DNA of 64,000 nucleotides from Rhizobium vallis (lineage in GTDB: Bacteria > Pseudomonadota > Alphaproteobacteria > Rhizobiales > Rhizobiaceae), in the NCBI RefSeq assembly GCF_003985155.1, contig NZ_ML133690.1, positions 124,001 through 188,000 of the forward strand. Reading direction: 5' to 3'. Within the stretch, counting starts at the first letter, position 1. Each line of letters opens with the position of its first letter. The notes under the pieces are model-generated. The model searched no databases. It was not told where the DNA came from and saw nothing but the letters and a program-made list of their open reading frames with translations. A program made the position numbers and the translations under genes. Of the stretch, positions 37,701 through 44,905 are shown piece after piece.

Positions 37701-38441
37701 GGGCTGAACCTTGCCATCCTGCCGCCACTGCTTGCCGCGACCGATACGATGCAGGAGCAGATCACCGCCGGCAAGGTGCATCCGATCGTCGAGACGCTGC
37801 TCAGCAACGGCGAGGCGAAGCTGCCGCCGCTCAGCATTCCTTTCAACGTTACCGATGGGACGCTGAGGGTGCAGAATGTCGCCATCGCCAACGATCTTGG
37901 CCGCATCACCGCCGATGCGCAGATCGAGTTGCCGGAAGAGCGGATCAGCGCGACGCTCGGCGTCGGGCTCAATCCGGGCACGGAAGCGCTTGCCGGCGCT
38001 GAGCCGGCGCTCAGGCTGAATTTTTCCGGCATGCTGCCGTCGCCAGGCAAGACGATGGATGTGACCGATATCACCAGCTATCTCTCGCTGCGCGCCTTCG
38101 AGCGCGAGCGCCGCCGCGTCGAGCGGCTGCAGGCGATCGTGCTGGAAAAACAGCGGCTGCGCCGCGAGGCCGCGCTCTACCGCTTCAACGACGCCGAGCG
38201 GGTCAAGGCGGCGGAGATCGAGCGGCAACGGCAGGCGGAGGAAGAGCGCCTGCGCATGCTGGCCCAGCAGGCGGCCGAAGAGAAGGCCGCCGCCGATGCC
38301 GCCCGCGCGGCAGCCGAGGCGAAAGCCAAGGCGGATTCCGATGCGAGGGCTGCGGCCGAGGCGGAAGCGGCGCGGCGCAGCGGTCAGGCCCAGCCCGGTC
38401 CGCTCAATTTCGACCAGGTGCCGGGCGTTCAGGCGCAATAA
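34734..38441 (+). CDS. AsmA family protein
   Basis: 1235 residues from a TTG start at 34734 (ggag ten bases before); no ATG fits. One N-terminal membrane anchor (about 5-26) ends in FIDWTDFRKNFEDQAS, the AsmA N-terminal signature, followed by the long repetitive beta-rich body. The C-terminus (about 1115-1220) is a highly charged Ala/Glu/Arg helix or coiled coil (RRRVERLQAIVLEKQRLRRE, EEKAAADAARAAAEAKAKAD). AsmA-like proteins form bridges that move lipids between the membranes. It is monocistronic and convergent with the RHH gene. A 741-codon antisense open frame is a shadow. Confidence 0.92.
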   Translation: MVGRFLVFLGGVIVAALFLALLAPLFIDWTDFRKNFEDQASRIIGKKVTVHGTVDARLLPFPSVTLHDVRVGQEADGTPIVKVEQFSMDAELAPFLSGEALIFDMRVVNPKVRLRLLKDGTLDWMRGSRPEIPAKTVVLENVHVSGGEVEFLDDQSGRSRSITGLNAEMSAKSLAGPWRIEGDAALDGQHGSFSISSSQPDEKGALRVRTKLSPDKHPVNIDLDGELKLVDSKPNYQGQLSAAIEDGNAAKPADKRVQPPRVKGRFELTNERIRIPEYRMEIGPTDDPYVITGEATLDTGNAPEFLLTADGQQIDVNRIANQGASGKTTRDPAVSARQRLNSLIDIVSQVPIPQVPGKASVKLPAIVAGDTTLRDVQLELEPAGTGWMIDSATGTLPGRTQVEGKGKLLLMGEPSFNGQIVVASSQPTGLASWLAGSVDPAIRQLRQAGFSANVSLTHELQRFENLEVAIGPATLKGRLERQAISGQTPTLSVALNGDTLDLDALQALTGLLTGQDAGDNVLDHKIAAQLKADKFNAFGVSAENVETTFTIADGALAVDRLAIKNIAGAELTATGRAEGSLLDYKGAGEITFKSADPGGFFTMLREHLPHHPVLDRLVRNAGWYGNTALRGALTLGGDEGNALTVTLAGVSNGSRVNLDYRMSDLLALTGNGTTSLEATLENAVPSVLFGQSGLDPLPVDVGANGRLTLKVQVSGNDPAEAALTFATDRTSFTANGKVDVRPESFMNGKIALSLDSADIDPYLIMNGIALPQTGAGLPFGLQAKAAVDGDKIVFSNLKGHAADNEFSGALTFDRKAAKTTANGELTLAKADAGWLGEAVFGQITDPAKGTLTTAPLGLPVFKDLDVNVKLTAKQFWPGLPETAVSDFTSNVAYKGDELQLNDIAGNWDGGKLAGNLLFTNADGTGFLQTKLSLADSDLAGIVWLRDGAPIANGKFGLSLSMEASGKTIGEIASSLNGSGELKLGESSIRGLNLAILPPLLAATDTMQEQITAGKVHPIVETLLSNGEAKLPPLSIPFNVTDGTLRVQNVAIANDLGRITADAQIELPEERISATLGVGLNPGTEALAGAEPALRLNFSGMLPSPGKTMDVTDITSYLSLRAFERERRRVERLQAIVLEKQRLRREAALYRFNDAERVKAAEIERQRQAEEERLRMLAQQAAEEKAAADAARAAAEAKAKADSDARAAAEAEAARRSGQAQPGPLNFDQVPGVQAQ

Positions 38442-38461
38442 AACGCCCATCAGAATCCGAT

Positions 38462-38746
38462 TCAAACGATAGGCTTCAAGTCTTTGTTTTCATGCATGTC
38501 GTCGCCCCGAGGCGACGTGCCTGACGGCTGGCGGCCGCTGCCACCCTTCGCCCAGGCGAGCACGTGGAGCCGCAGCGCCGAGGAAAGATTGCTGTCGGCC
38601 GGGCGATGGTCGTCGATCTCGGAAATCAGCGCGGCGAGCGGGATCGAGCGGCTTGCGGCGATCGTCTTCAGCTCGGCCCAGAATTCGTCCTCCAGCGAGA
38701 AGCTGGTGCGATGGCCGTGCAATGTCGCCGAATGCTTACGGATCAT
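38462..38746 (-). CDS. Ribbon-helix-helix domain protein
   Basis: 94 residues. HRTSFSLEDEFWAELKTIAA, then SIPLAALISEID, is the RHH pattern of a small alphaproteobacterial family (PF13467-like). The C-terminal tail, with GSGRQPSGTSPRG, is polar and probably flexible. It is likely a small DNA-binding protein; its targets are unknown. It lies 102 bp downstream of the DUF4169 gene on the same strand. Confidence 0.82.
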   Translation of the reverse strand: MIRKHSATLHGHRTSFSLEDEFWAELKTIAASRSIPLAALISEIDDHRPADSNLSSALRLHVLAWAKGGSGRQPSGTSPRGDDMHENKDLKPIV

Positions 38747-38848
38747 GACGCGGCATCCAGGTTGAGCTTTTCGTGAATTGATTCAAGGAAACCGCATAAG
38801 TGGCTGATCGCAGAATCCATTCCGGCCCTTCAAGCTTTGCCTGAGCCG

Positions 38849-39043
38849 TCAGGCGCCGTCGTCATCGGTTTCGATCCGGCCGCTACGATGGGCCTTGTCG
38901 GCCTTCTCGTTCAGGGCATGGGTGAGCTGCTTCTCGGCCTTGGTGCGGCCGAAGGAGATGCGGTTCTGCTCGGCCTGCTTCTCCTTTTCGGAGCGAGCCT
39001 GCTTCTTACGGAACTGGCGCAGATTGACGATTTCGGCGCGCAT
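38849..39043 (-). CDS. DUF4169 family small basic protein
   Basis: 64 residues from the ATG at 39043. The sequence AEIVNLRQFRKKQARSEKEK and NRISFGRTKAEK is the conserved core of this alphaproteobacterial family. It is highly charged and probably helical. Function is unknown. It usually sits next to the RHH gene and sspB, as here, so the three may form a conserved neighbourhood; a terminator separates it from sspB. Confidence 0.85.
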   Translation of the reverse strand: MRAEIVNLRQFRKKQARSEKEKQAEQNRISFGRTKAEKQLTHALNEKADKAHRSGRIETDDDGA

Positions 39044-39064
39044 GCGATGCCTGGCTTCCTCATG

Positions 39065-39089
39065 AAAAAGGGAGGCTTGGCCTCCCTTT
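39065..39089 (-). terminator. Intrinsic terminator of sspB
   Basis: Read on the minus strand, AAAGGGAGGC (39080-39089) pairs with GCCTCCCTTT (39067-39076) around a 3-base loop and is followed by a run of T (39065-39069). It lies just after the sspB stop at 39094. Confidence 0.82.
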
Positions 39090-39093
39090 GAAA

Positions 39094-39606
39094 TCACTGC
39101 TTCTTGCGGAAGGAGTCGAGCGAAACGACGGAGCCTGGTTTCTTCTCCTCGCCATCGGCGGGCTTTGCCGCGGCGTCGTCGGGCTTTCCGGCCGCATCCA
39201 CCGGATAGGCGGTGATTTCGCCAGACGGCAGCTCTTCGCCATCGGCGAGCGGCACGTCGAACTCGAGTTCGAAATTGACGGAAGGATCGTAGAAGCCGCG
39301 GATGGCATTGAACGGGATGACCAGCTTCTCAGGAACGTCGGAGAAGGAAAGGCCGATCTCGAAATGCGTCTCGGTGATCTTCAGGTCCCAGAACTGGTGC
39401 TGGATGACGATGGTCATCTGCTCGGGATATTTCGACTTCAGGTGCTGGGAGATGCGCACGCCGGCCGCGCCCGTGAGGAAGGTGATGAAGAAGTGATGGT
39501 CGCCGGGCAGACGGCCCGTCGTCCCTACCTCCGCCAAAACCTTGCGGATGACGCCACGAAGTGCATCCTGCGCCAGAATGTCGTAGCGGATATGATCCTG
39601 CCCCAT
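39094..39606 (-). CDS. sspB: SspB family ClpXP adaptor
   Basis: 170 residues, the alphaproteobacterial SspB form. The N-terminal IRYDILAQDALRGVIRKVLA and the core HHFFITFLTGAAGVRISQHL and VIQHQFWDLKITETHFEIGL are characteristic. A disordered Ala/Asp/Lys-rich linker leads to a C-terminal VVSLDSFRKKQ tail, the likely ClpX-docking end. SspB delivers ssrA-tagged proteins to ClpXP; the tmRNA gene that makes the tag is the next gene upstream. Confidence 0.92.
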   Translation of the reverse strand: MGQDHIRYDILAQDALRGVIRKVLAEVGTTGRLPGDHHFFITFLTGAAGVRISQHLKSKYPEQMTIVIQHQFWDLKITETHFEIGLSFSDVPEKLVIPFNAIRGFYDPSVNFELEFDVPLADGEELPSGEITAYPVDAAGKPDDAAAKPADGEEKKPGSVVSLDSFRKKQ

Positions 39607-39699
39607 GCTTTTCCTGTCTTTCGTCGGTTCTGAAGTCTTTTCACAAGGTATATGCCACGTTCAGGCGCCTTGGGAAAGTCCGGAGCCGAGTCACGCTAA

Positions 39700-40058
39700 T
39701 AACGAACATACATGATTATTGCGGCAGGGAGAAGGTGAAGGCTTCTGTTGCCAGGTGCCTTCGGACCCCGCCTAGAGGTGCGAACCACTAGGACTTTGAT
39801 TGAAGTGTCACACCGCGATTAAGCAGCGAGACGAGCTTCCGCATAGTTGTCGTTTGCAACTACAATTTTAGCCCGATAACGGCGGTACAATGCCGAGCAA
39901 AAAGACGATCTTTACACCCTTGTCGATCCTGTTTCGCCCCCATCAAAAGCCGGCCTCGAGGACCGCCGGTTTTTGGTGGAGGCGCCGGGTACCGCCCCCG
40001 GGTCCAATAGGTTTATTACACCGCTCATTTATCGCCATAGCCGGCCCGAAAGCCGGCA
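39700..40058 (-). ncRNA. ssrA: Permuted two-piece tmRNA (ends approximate)
   Basis: On the minus strand an open tag of 13 codons at 39819-39857 reads ANDNYAEARLAA-stop, the alphaproteobacterial degradation tag. The gene is circularly permuted. The acceptor piece comes first and ends with an encoded CCA (39974-39976). A 32-nt spacer (39942-39973) follows. The coding piece then begins with GGGGGCG at 39941. This 5' GGGGGCG pairs with CGCCTCC of the acceptor, including the G3-U70 wobble needed for alanine charging. A -10-like CTATAT lies at 40065-40070, and a GCCGGC hairpin marks the 5' end near 40058. The 3' end of the coding piece is estimated. Confidence 0.93.
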
Positions 40059-40205
40059 GGGTTGATATAGTGATTTCCTCTGCCCAAGGAAAGGGCAAAC
40101 GTCACAAAAGCTTTATCTCCCCAGGCAGAAATTGCGGGAAAACGCACGAGGGGCTGGCTTCCCGCCGCCGAAGACTTAAAATCAGGGAAACGGAATCAGC
40201 GCGAC

Positions 40206-40856
40206 ATGAAGCAATATCTCGATCTCCTCGCCCACGTGATGGAAAAGGGCTCCGACCGGGGCGACCGCACCGGTACCGGCACCCGCTCGGTCTTCGGCCA
40301 CCAGATGCGCTTCGACCTCGAAGAGGGCTTTCCCGTCCTCACCACCAAGAAGCTGCATCTGCGTTCGATCATCCACGAGTTGCTGTGGTTCCTGAAGGGC
40401 GAGACGAACATCGGCTACCTCAAGGAGCACGGCGTTTCCATCTGGGACGAATGGGCCGACGAGAATGGTGATCTCGGGCCGGTCTACGGCGCCCAGTGGC
40501 GCTCGTGGCCGACGGCCGACGGCGGCCACATCGACCAGATCGCCAATCTCGTCAAAGGCATCGTCAACAATCCGAATTCGCGCCGCCACATCGTTTCGGC
40601 CTGGAATCCGGCTGAAGTGGACCAGATGGCGCTGCCGCCCTGCCACTGCCTGTTCCAGTTCTACGTTGCCGACGGCAGGCTCTCCTGCCAGCTCTACCAG
40701 CGCTCGGCCGATATTTTTCTCGGCGTGCCCTATTTTTCCACGGTAACACCTACCAATGTGAGTGAAATAGCCAACGATAACAAGGGGTTGCCTGTTTCGA
40801 ACTTGGTAACGTTATCAGATGTGAGTGGCAGATTGACCGCAAAAATAGCGGCTTGA
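40206..40856 (+). pseudogene. thyA: Native thymidylate synthase, truncated by island insertion
   Basis: Codons 1-175 are a normal rhizobial ThyA ([20 protein letters not shown], catalytic Cys146 in [19 protein letters not shown]). From about 40731 the sequence leaves the family: the expected FNIASYALL and the C-terminal dUMP/folate-binding part (about 89 residues) are missing and are replaced by 41 unrelated codons ending at 40856. The product should be inactive. Its promoter still reads into the island, toward the intact thyA-like gene 48 bp downstream. The 3' part of thyA is not in this window and is presumably beyond the other island end. Confidence 0.92.
40742..40827. repeat. Pair of direct repeats at the island's left end
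   Basis: GGTAAC-N8-ATGTGAGTG occurs at 40742-40764 and again at 40805-40827, 63 bp apart, within the first 100 bp of the island. A related inverted segment (CTCACT ... GTTACGG) follows at 40863-40887 and includes the small hairpin CTCAC-TC-GTGAG (40864-40875 region). These may be arm-type recombinase binding sites. The thyA side also shows TATTTTTC twice (40712-40719 and 40731-40738), straddling the junction. Confidence 0.6.
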
Positions 40857-40904
40857 CTTCCGCTCACTCGTGAGTCTTCGGTTACGGAAATTGCGGAGAC
40901 CCAA

Positions 40905-41822
40905 ATGAAGCGCCATCCCGAATACCAGTACCTCGAGATCATGTCCGACCTGCTTGACGGCGGTGACCGTCGAATGGACCGTACGGGTGAGGGCACTCTG
41001 TCTTTGTTCGGCAGGCAAATGCGCTTCGATCTCTCGGACGGCACGATTCCGATCTTCACGACGAAGAAGGTCTATTGGAAAACGTCGGCGAAGGAGATGC
41101 TGTGGTTCCTGACCGGGCAAACCAACATCGACGGCTTGTTGCGCGAGAATGTTCGTATTTGGACCGATTGGCCGCTTGCGAAATATCGCAAAGCGACGGG
41201 CGAGGAAATTTCCCAGGATGCATTCGAGGATCGAATACTGGCAAGCGAGGCATTCGCAGCAGAGTGGGGCGATCTAGGTCCAGTGTATGGGAAACAATGG
41301 CGTCGATGGAAGGATAATGACGGGAACGACCATGATCAGATTGCGACCGTCATATCGACGCTGAAGTCAAACCCGACCAGCCGACGGATACTTTTCCATG
41401 CATGGAATGTTGGTGAGCTGGATCGGATGGCTCTCCATCCCTGCCACATGACGTATCAATTCCACGTGTCGTGGCCAGACGGACCAGAAGGTCGTCCGCG
41501 CCTTTCGATGATGGTTAATCAACGTTCCTGTGACATCTTCCTTGGCGCGCCATTTAATATATGCCAGCAGGCGCTGCTTTTGGCTATGGTGGCCCAGCAG
41601 GTTGATATGGATCGCGGCGAGCTCATTTGGGTGGGCGGAGATACGCACCTGTATCTCAACCACCTCGACCAGGCCCGGCTGCAGCTCTCCCGAACTCCGA
41701 AACCGTTCCCTCGACTTGAACTGGCGCGCAAGCCCACGTCGATTGACGGTTACAGGATCGAGGATTTTGAAGTGCTGGACTACCAGTCACATGAGCGGAT
41801 TGAGGCTCCAGTAGCCGTCTAA
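40905..41822 (+). CDS. thyA: Island-borne thymidylate synthase
   Basis: 305 residues, complete: TTKKVYWKTSAKEMLWFLTG, catalytic Cys180 in LHPCHMTYQFHVSW, RSCDIFLGAPFNICQQALLL and the GGDTHLYLNHLDQ dUMP-binding block are all present. It carries the longer insert (about residues 88-120) found in one ThyA subgroup and is only distantly related to the truncated native copy, so it is not a duplicate. It converts dUMP to dTMP and should restore thymidine synthesis lost by the insertion. ggag precedes the ATG. It is 11 bp before the large recombinase-like gene, so it is probably co-transcribed with it. Confidence 0.95.
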   Translation: MKRHPEYQYLEIMSDLLDGGDRRMDRTGEGTLSLFGRQMRFDLSDGTIPIFTTKKVYWKTSAKEMLWFLTGQTNIDGLLRENVRIWTDWPLAKYRKATGEEISQDAFEDRILASEAFAAEWGDLGPVYGKQWRRWKDNDGNDHDQIATVISTLKSNPTSRRILFHAWNVGELDRMALHPCHMTYQFHVSWPDGPEGRPRLSMMVNQRSCDIFLGAPFNICQQALLLAMVAQQVDMDRGELIWVGGDTHLYLNHLDQARLQLSRTPKPFPRLELARKPTSIDGYRIEDFEVLDYQSHERIEAPVAV

Positions 41823-41833
41823 AGGCTTTCCTG

Positions 41834-44800
41834 ATGCAGATTGATCGAGGCAGTCACAGCGCCGAGCACTCCGCGCTGCAGGATATGCTTGCCCGCCATT
41901 TCGCGGAACGAGAGTTGGTGCCAATGTCCAATGCCGACCGCGTCGATCGCGGTTGGTACTTGGCTGCTGTTGGATTGCCATTCCACTACAAGCTCGCAGA
42001 TCATATCTTCGATCATTTCGACAAGCTTGCCGCCGATGAAATGATTATCGACGAAAGACTGATCGATAGGCTCGATAGCTATGTCAACCTCGCGATAGCG
42101 GCGAGAACGCTCGTCGTGCGCGTTGACAAGCTAAACCGACAACGCATTTACGACGCTCTCGACTTGGGCCGAGGAGCGGCACAGAACCATCCGTTGATAG
42201 TCTCCCAACTAGAGTTATGGGATTCGAGAATCGCCGAAATCGATTACGTGCCTGACTGGGCGGCAATACGGCTCCACGATAAGAACACCCTCTCGGCGTC
42301 TATACCGAAAAGGTCTGTATTTCGGGACCGAGTCGCTATCGAGGAAAACGACACCTCGATCGCCCGTTTAAAGGCGGTTCTCGCAAGCCACTTGGAGTGC
42401 CGCTCATTCATCGTTAACGGGAAAGGCATGCTCTCTAGTTGCGACTATGCTCGAATAATCGGGATTGACCGTACTCACATGACGTCGGCTCACCGGGTAA
42501 TATTGAGAGACTATCAGCGTCATGTTGGCCCACCCTTGTCGACAACTGAGCGAAAAATACCGCAAATTCGAGAATGGTTCAAATCCCACGTCAAGAGACG
42601 AACGCTCCAGATGCGGGGCCCAAAAATCGAACTGAAAGCCCTGCAGAAGGATTTCTCGATCTCTAAGCGGCAGCGGGACGGGTGTCAGGCTCTGCTGGAC
42701 TTGATTGACGAGTTCAATATTGAACTGGATCGGATCGGATATGTTGGGGACGAAGACCACAAGATTGAAATGGCGCTCATAAATGCTCTGCCTAAAGCGA
42801 GCCTGCTGAGAAATGGAATAGCGATTGATCGAGAAGCTCTGGCACGGACTATTAAGTGCAAGAAGTCGATCTTCATGCGCTCTCCGTTTAAGCAGCACAT
42901 AGACGCGGCGGATGAAGCGCATCTTGCGATGATTTCGAATCATCCCGCTTGGGTCTGTTTTCCTGGTCGAGGTATCAACTTCGAGCCGCTGATGAAAGCG
43001 GGTTGGTCAGAGGAGATAGTCCACAGGGTTTGTGCGGCTTTCAAAGACAATTTCGTCGGACAGCCTGCCCAGAAGCGAATGCGATTGGCGGTCGATGTCC
43101 GTCAAATCATGCGTAAATTGGCGGCGATAGGCTCCAGATGTGTTCGCATGGCATTCGCCGCGATCAATCGGAGAGAGGCGATATCAGACAATGATTGGCG
43201 CGCTGCCCTGGATGAAGTCGGGCATGGTATAAATCGCGCTAAAGCGGTGAACTACAACTCGATCGTGGCCTGCTTCGAGCGGGAACACATCTTTCCGGTG
43301 ACGAAACATCGGATCAAGCTTCCTCCTAAACGACGAGATCAGAATGGAAACCGAACCGTCGCCGAGGTTCTACCTCGACTGGGCAAGGTCGGCGAAGAAA
43401 CGCAAAGGCCTGAACTTTCATCGCTTGCTAAACAGTACGTTTCCTTTGCAAACTGGGTGCTTCTTCAGAAGGCTAATTGGGTTGACGGCGTTACCGAGTT
43501 TCGAGGCGACGACTTTCTTGTAGTGCTGCAGAGTGAGATCGAAAAATGGCAGGGCGAGCTTCCCAAGGACCCTGTCGAAGCAATCTCGCAAATCATCAGC
43601 AGGCGACTGTCCTTGATAGAGGACGCAGCGGAGGCCGTTTTCGTTTTTTGGAGAAATCATTACGTTGAGGGGCAGCAACTCCTCTCCGAAGGCGTCGATC
43701 CGACGGAATACGAAGGCGTTTTGTTCGGGGCAGATTCGACAAGCAGCGAATACCTAAAAGCACTCCGCACGTACTTTCCGACTGATCCCGACAAGAGGCG
43801 ACAAGGGTTGGCAAACCTAGTTCGTCTTATCCATGACCGCTACGGCGGACTAATTCCGTTGGCCGGAAGTTCCGAAGAGCGATTTTTCAGCGTTCGTTGC
43901 CAGGAATACAGCTCTCAATTGTTGGTGCAGGCGTATTTGATTCCGCATCGGGATGTTCACGCCGCTGTCATGACGATGTACTTGGCGGAGTCTGGATGCA
44001 ACGTTGCAGTTGCGCGCACGCTTTTCCATGACTGTATCGAAGAGACCGACATCCATGGCTTCCAAAAAATAACTGGGTCCAAGGCGCGAGCAAAAGGCAA
44101 ACCGATTGTCATCAATCTGCCCGAGGATTCAAGAGCGCTGACGGCCTTGTGTTGGTTGCGTGACAACAATGCGGTCGCGCGAAAGGCCGCACCAGACGGC
44201 ATTCGTGATCTGCTTTTCATAACGAGACTCAAAAGCGATATCGTCGAGATCAAGGCCCAATGGTTCCTAGACAACTTCAAGAAACTCTTGGGCGGCATCC
44301 CTGATTTGTCGATGCTCGGCATAACTCCCGTCATGCTCAGGCCGTCTGTTCTGCTCCGTTATGCGCTGGAGAATGACGGCGACCTGAGGGTCGGGCTCGC
44401 CTACGGGCAACATGATCCCAGTCAGACGGGCGTCTACCAGGTCCGGTTCCCAACGAAGTACATCTACGATCAGCTGTACTCTCAGTTTCAGGAACGGTTC
44501 CAAAAAATAATCGCCGGCATGGCGGCGCAACTGCGCGTCAAGAAACCGCAAGCTCTTGGCCCCAACGCCAAGCCGATCGGCATCGGCGGCGTATGCAACG
44601 CAGGTGGTTGCAGTGAATTGAAGTGCTGGAACAATTGCTCGAATCTCGTCGTGATCCCAGAAATAAACGCGCTTGCCGATTGGCAGATTTGGAACCGGTC
44701 ACTCAAAGAAGTCCGTGCTGATTGGGAACGTGACCGGATCGAGAGATGGGAAGCTATGTGGCTCCCCTTTCTCTGCTTCACCGACGTGCTAGCGGTAAAG

Positions 44801-44905
44801 ATGCGGCAAGGCTCCAACGCGCTCGAAAGACTTTGGGATGCAGCGACGGAGTTAGCAGAGAGCCTTATGTCCAGCGAAGGATTTGTCATGCCGAGGCCAT
44901 TCTGA
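41834..44905 (+). CDS. Large recombinase-like protein (1023 aa)
   Basis: 1023 residues. The C-terminal third looks like a diverged tyrosine recombinase: VMLRPSVLLRYA corresponds to the box II arginine region, and GQHDPSQTGVYQVRF, with Tyr near residue 866, to the H...T..Y end. The first catalytic Arg is uncertain (AVARTLFHDCIEE is a candidate). A putative zinc knuckle follows near residue 920 (CNAGGCSELKCWNNC). The first 700 residues are unrecognised. It ends in TGATG shared with the next gene, so the two are translationally coupled. Its place right after the replacement thyA suggests it belongs to the integration machinery. Confidence 0.72.
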   Translation: MQIDRGSHSAEHSALQDMLARHFAERELVPMSNADRVDRGWYLAAVGLPFHYKLADHIFDHFDKLAADEMIIDERLIDRLDSYVNLAIAARTLVVRVDKLNRQRIYDALDLGRGAAQNHPLIVSQLELWDSRIAEIDYVPDWAAIRLHDKNTLSASIPKRSVFRDRVAIEENDTSIARLKAVLASHLECRSFIVNGKGMLSSCDYARIIGIDRTHMTSAHRVILRDYQRHVGPPLSTTERKIPQIREWFKSHVKRRTLQMRGPKIELKALQKDFSISKRQRDGCQALLDLIDEFNIELDRIGYVGDEDHKIEMALINALPKASLLRNGIAIDREALARTIKCKKSIFMRSPFKQHIDAADEAHLAMISNHPAWVCFPGRGINFEPLMKAGWSEEIVHRVCAAFKDNFVGQPAQKRMRLAVDVRQIMRKLAAIGSRCVRMAFAAINRREAISDNDWRAALDEVGHGINRAKAVNYNSIVACFEREHIFPVTKHRIKLPPKRRDQNGNRTVAEVLPRLGKVGEETQRPELSSLAKQYVSFANWVLLQKANWVDGVTEFRGDDFLVVLQSEIEKWQGELPKDPVEAISQIISRRLSLIEDAAEAVFVFWRNHYVEGQQLLSEGVDPTEYEGVLFGADSTSSEYLKALRTYFPTDPDKRRQGLANLVRLIHDRYGGLIPLAGSSEERFFSVRCQEYSSQLLVQAYLIPHRDVHAAVMTMYLAESGCNVAVARTLFHDCIEETDIHGFQKITGSKARAKGKPIVINLPEDSRALTALCWLRDNNAVARKAAPDGIRDLLFITRLKSDIVEIKAQWFLDNFKKLLGGIPDLSMLGITPVMLRPSVLLRYALENDGDLRVGLAYGQHDPSQTGVYQVRFPTKYIYDQLYSQFQERFQKIIAGMAAQLRVKKPQALGPNAKPIGIGGVCNAGGCSELKCWNNCSNLVVIPEINALADWQIWNRSLKEVRADWERDRIERWEAMWLPFLCFTDVLAVKMRQGSNALERLWDAATELAESLMSSEGFVMPRPF

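Noticed and set aside
40905-41822. Recent duplication of native thyA
   Set aside because: The two proteins differ in length, in the insert at about 88-120 and throughout the sequence, so the island copy is of foreign origin.
44746-44904. 53-codon extension of the 662-residue recombinase
   Set aside because: It overlaps the end of the upstream gene in another frame; the TGATG junction and gagg support 44905 as the start.
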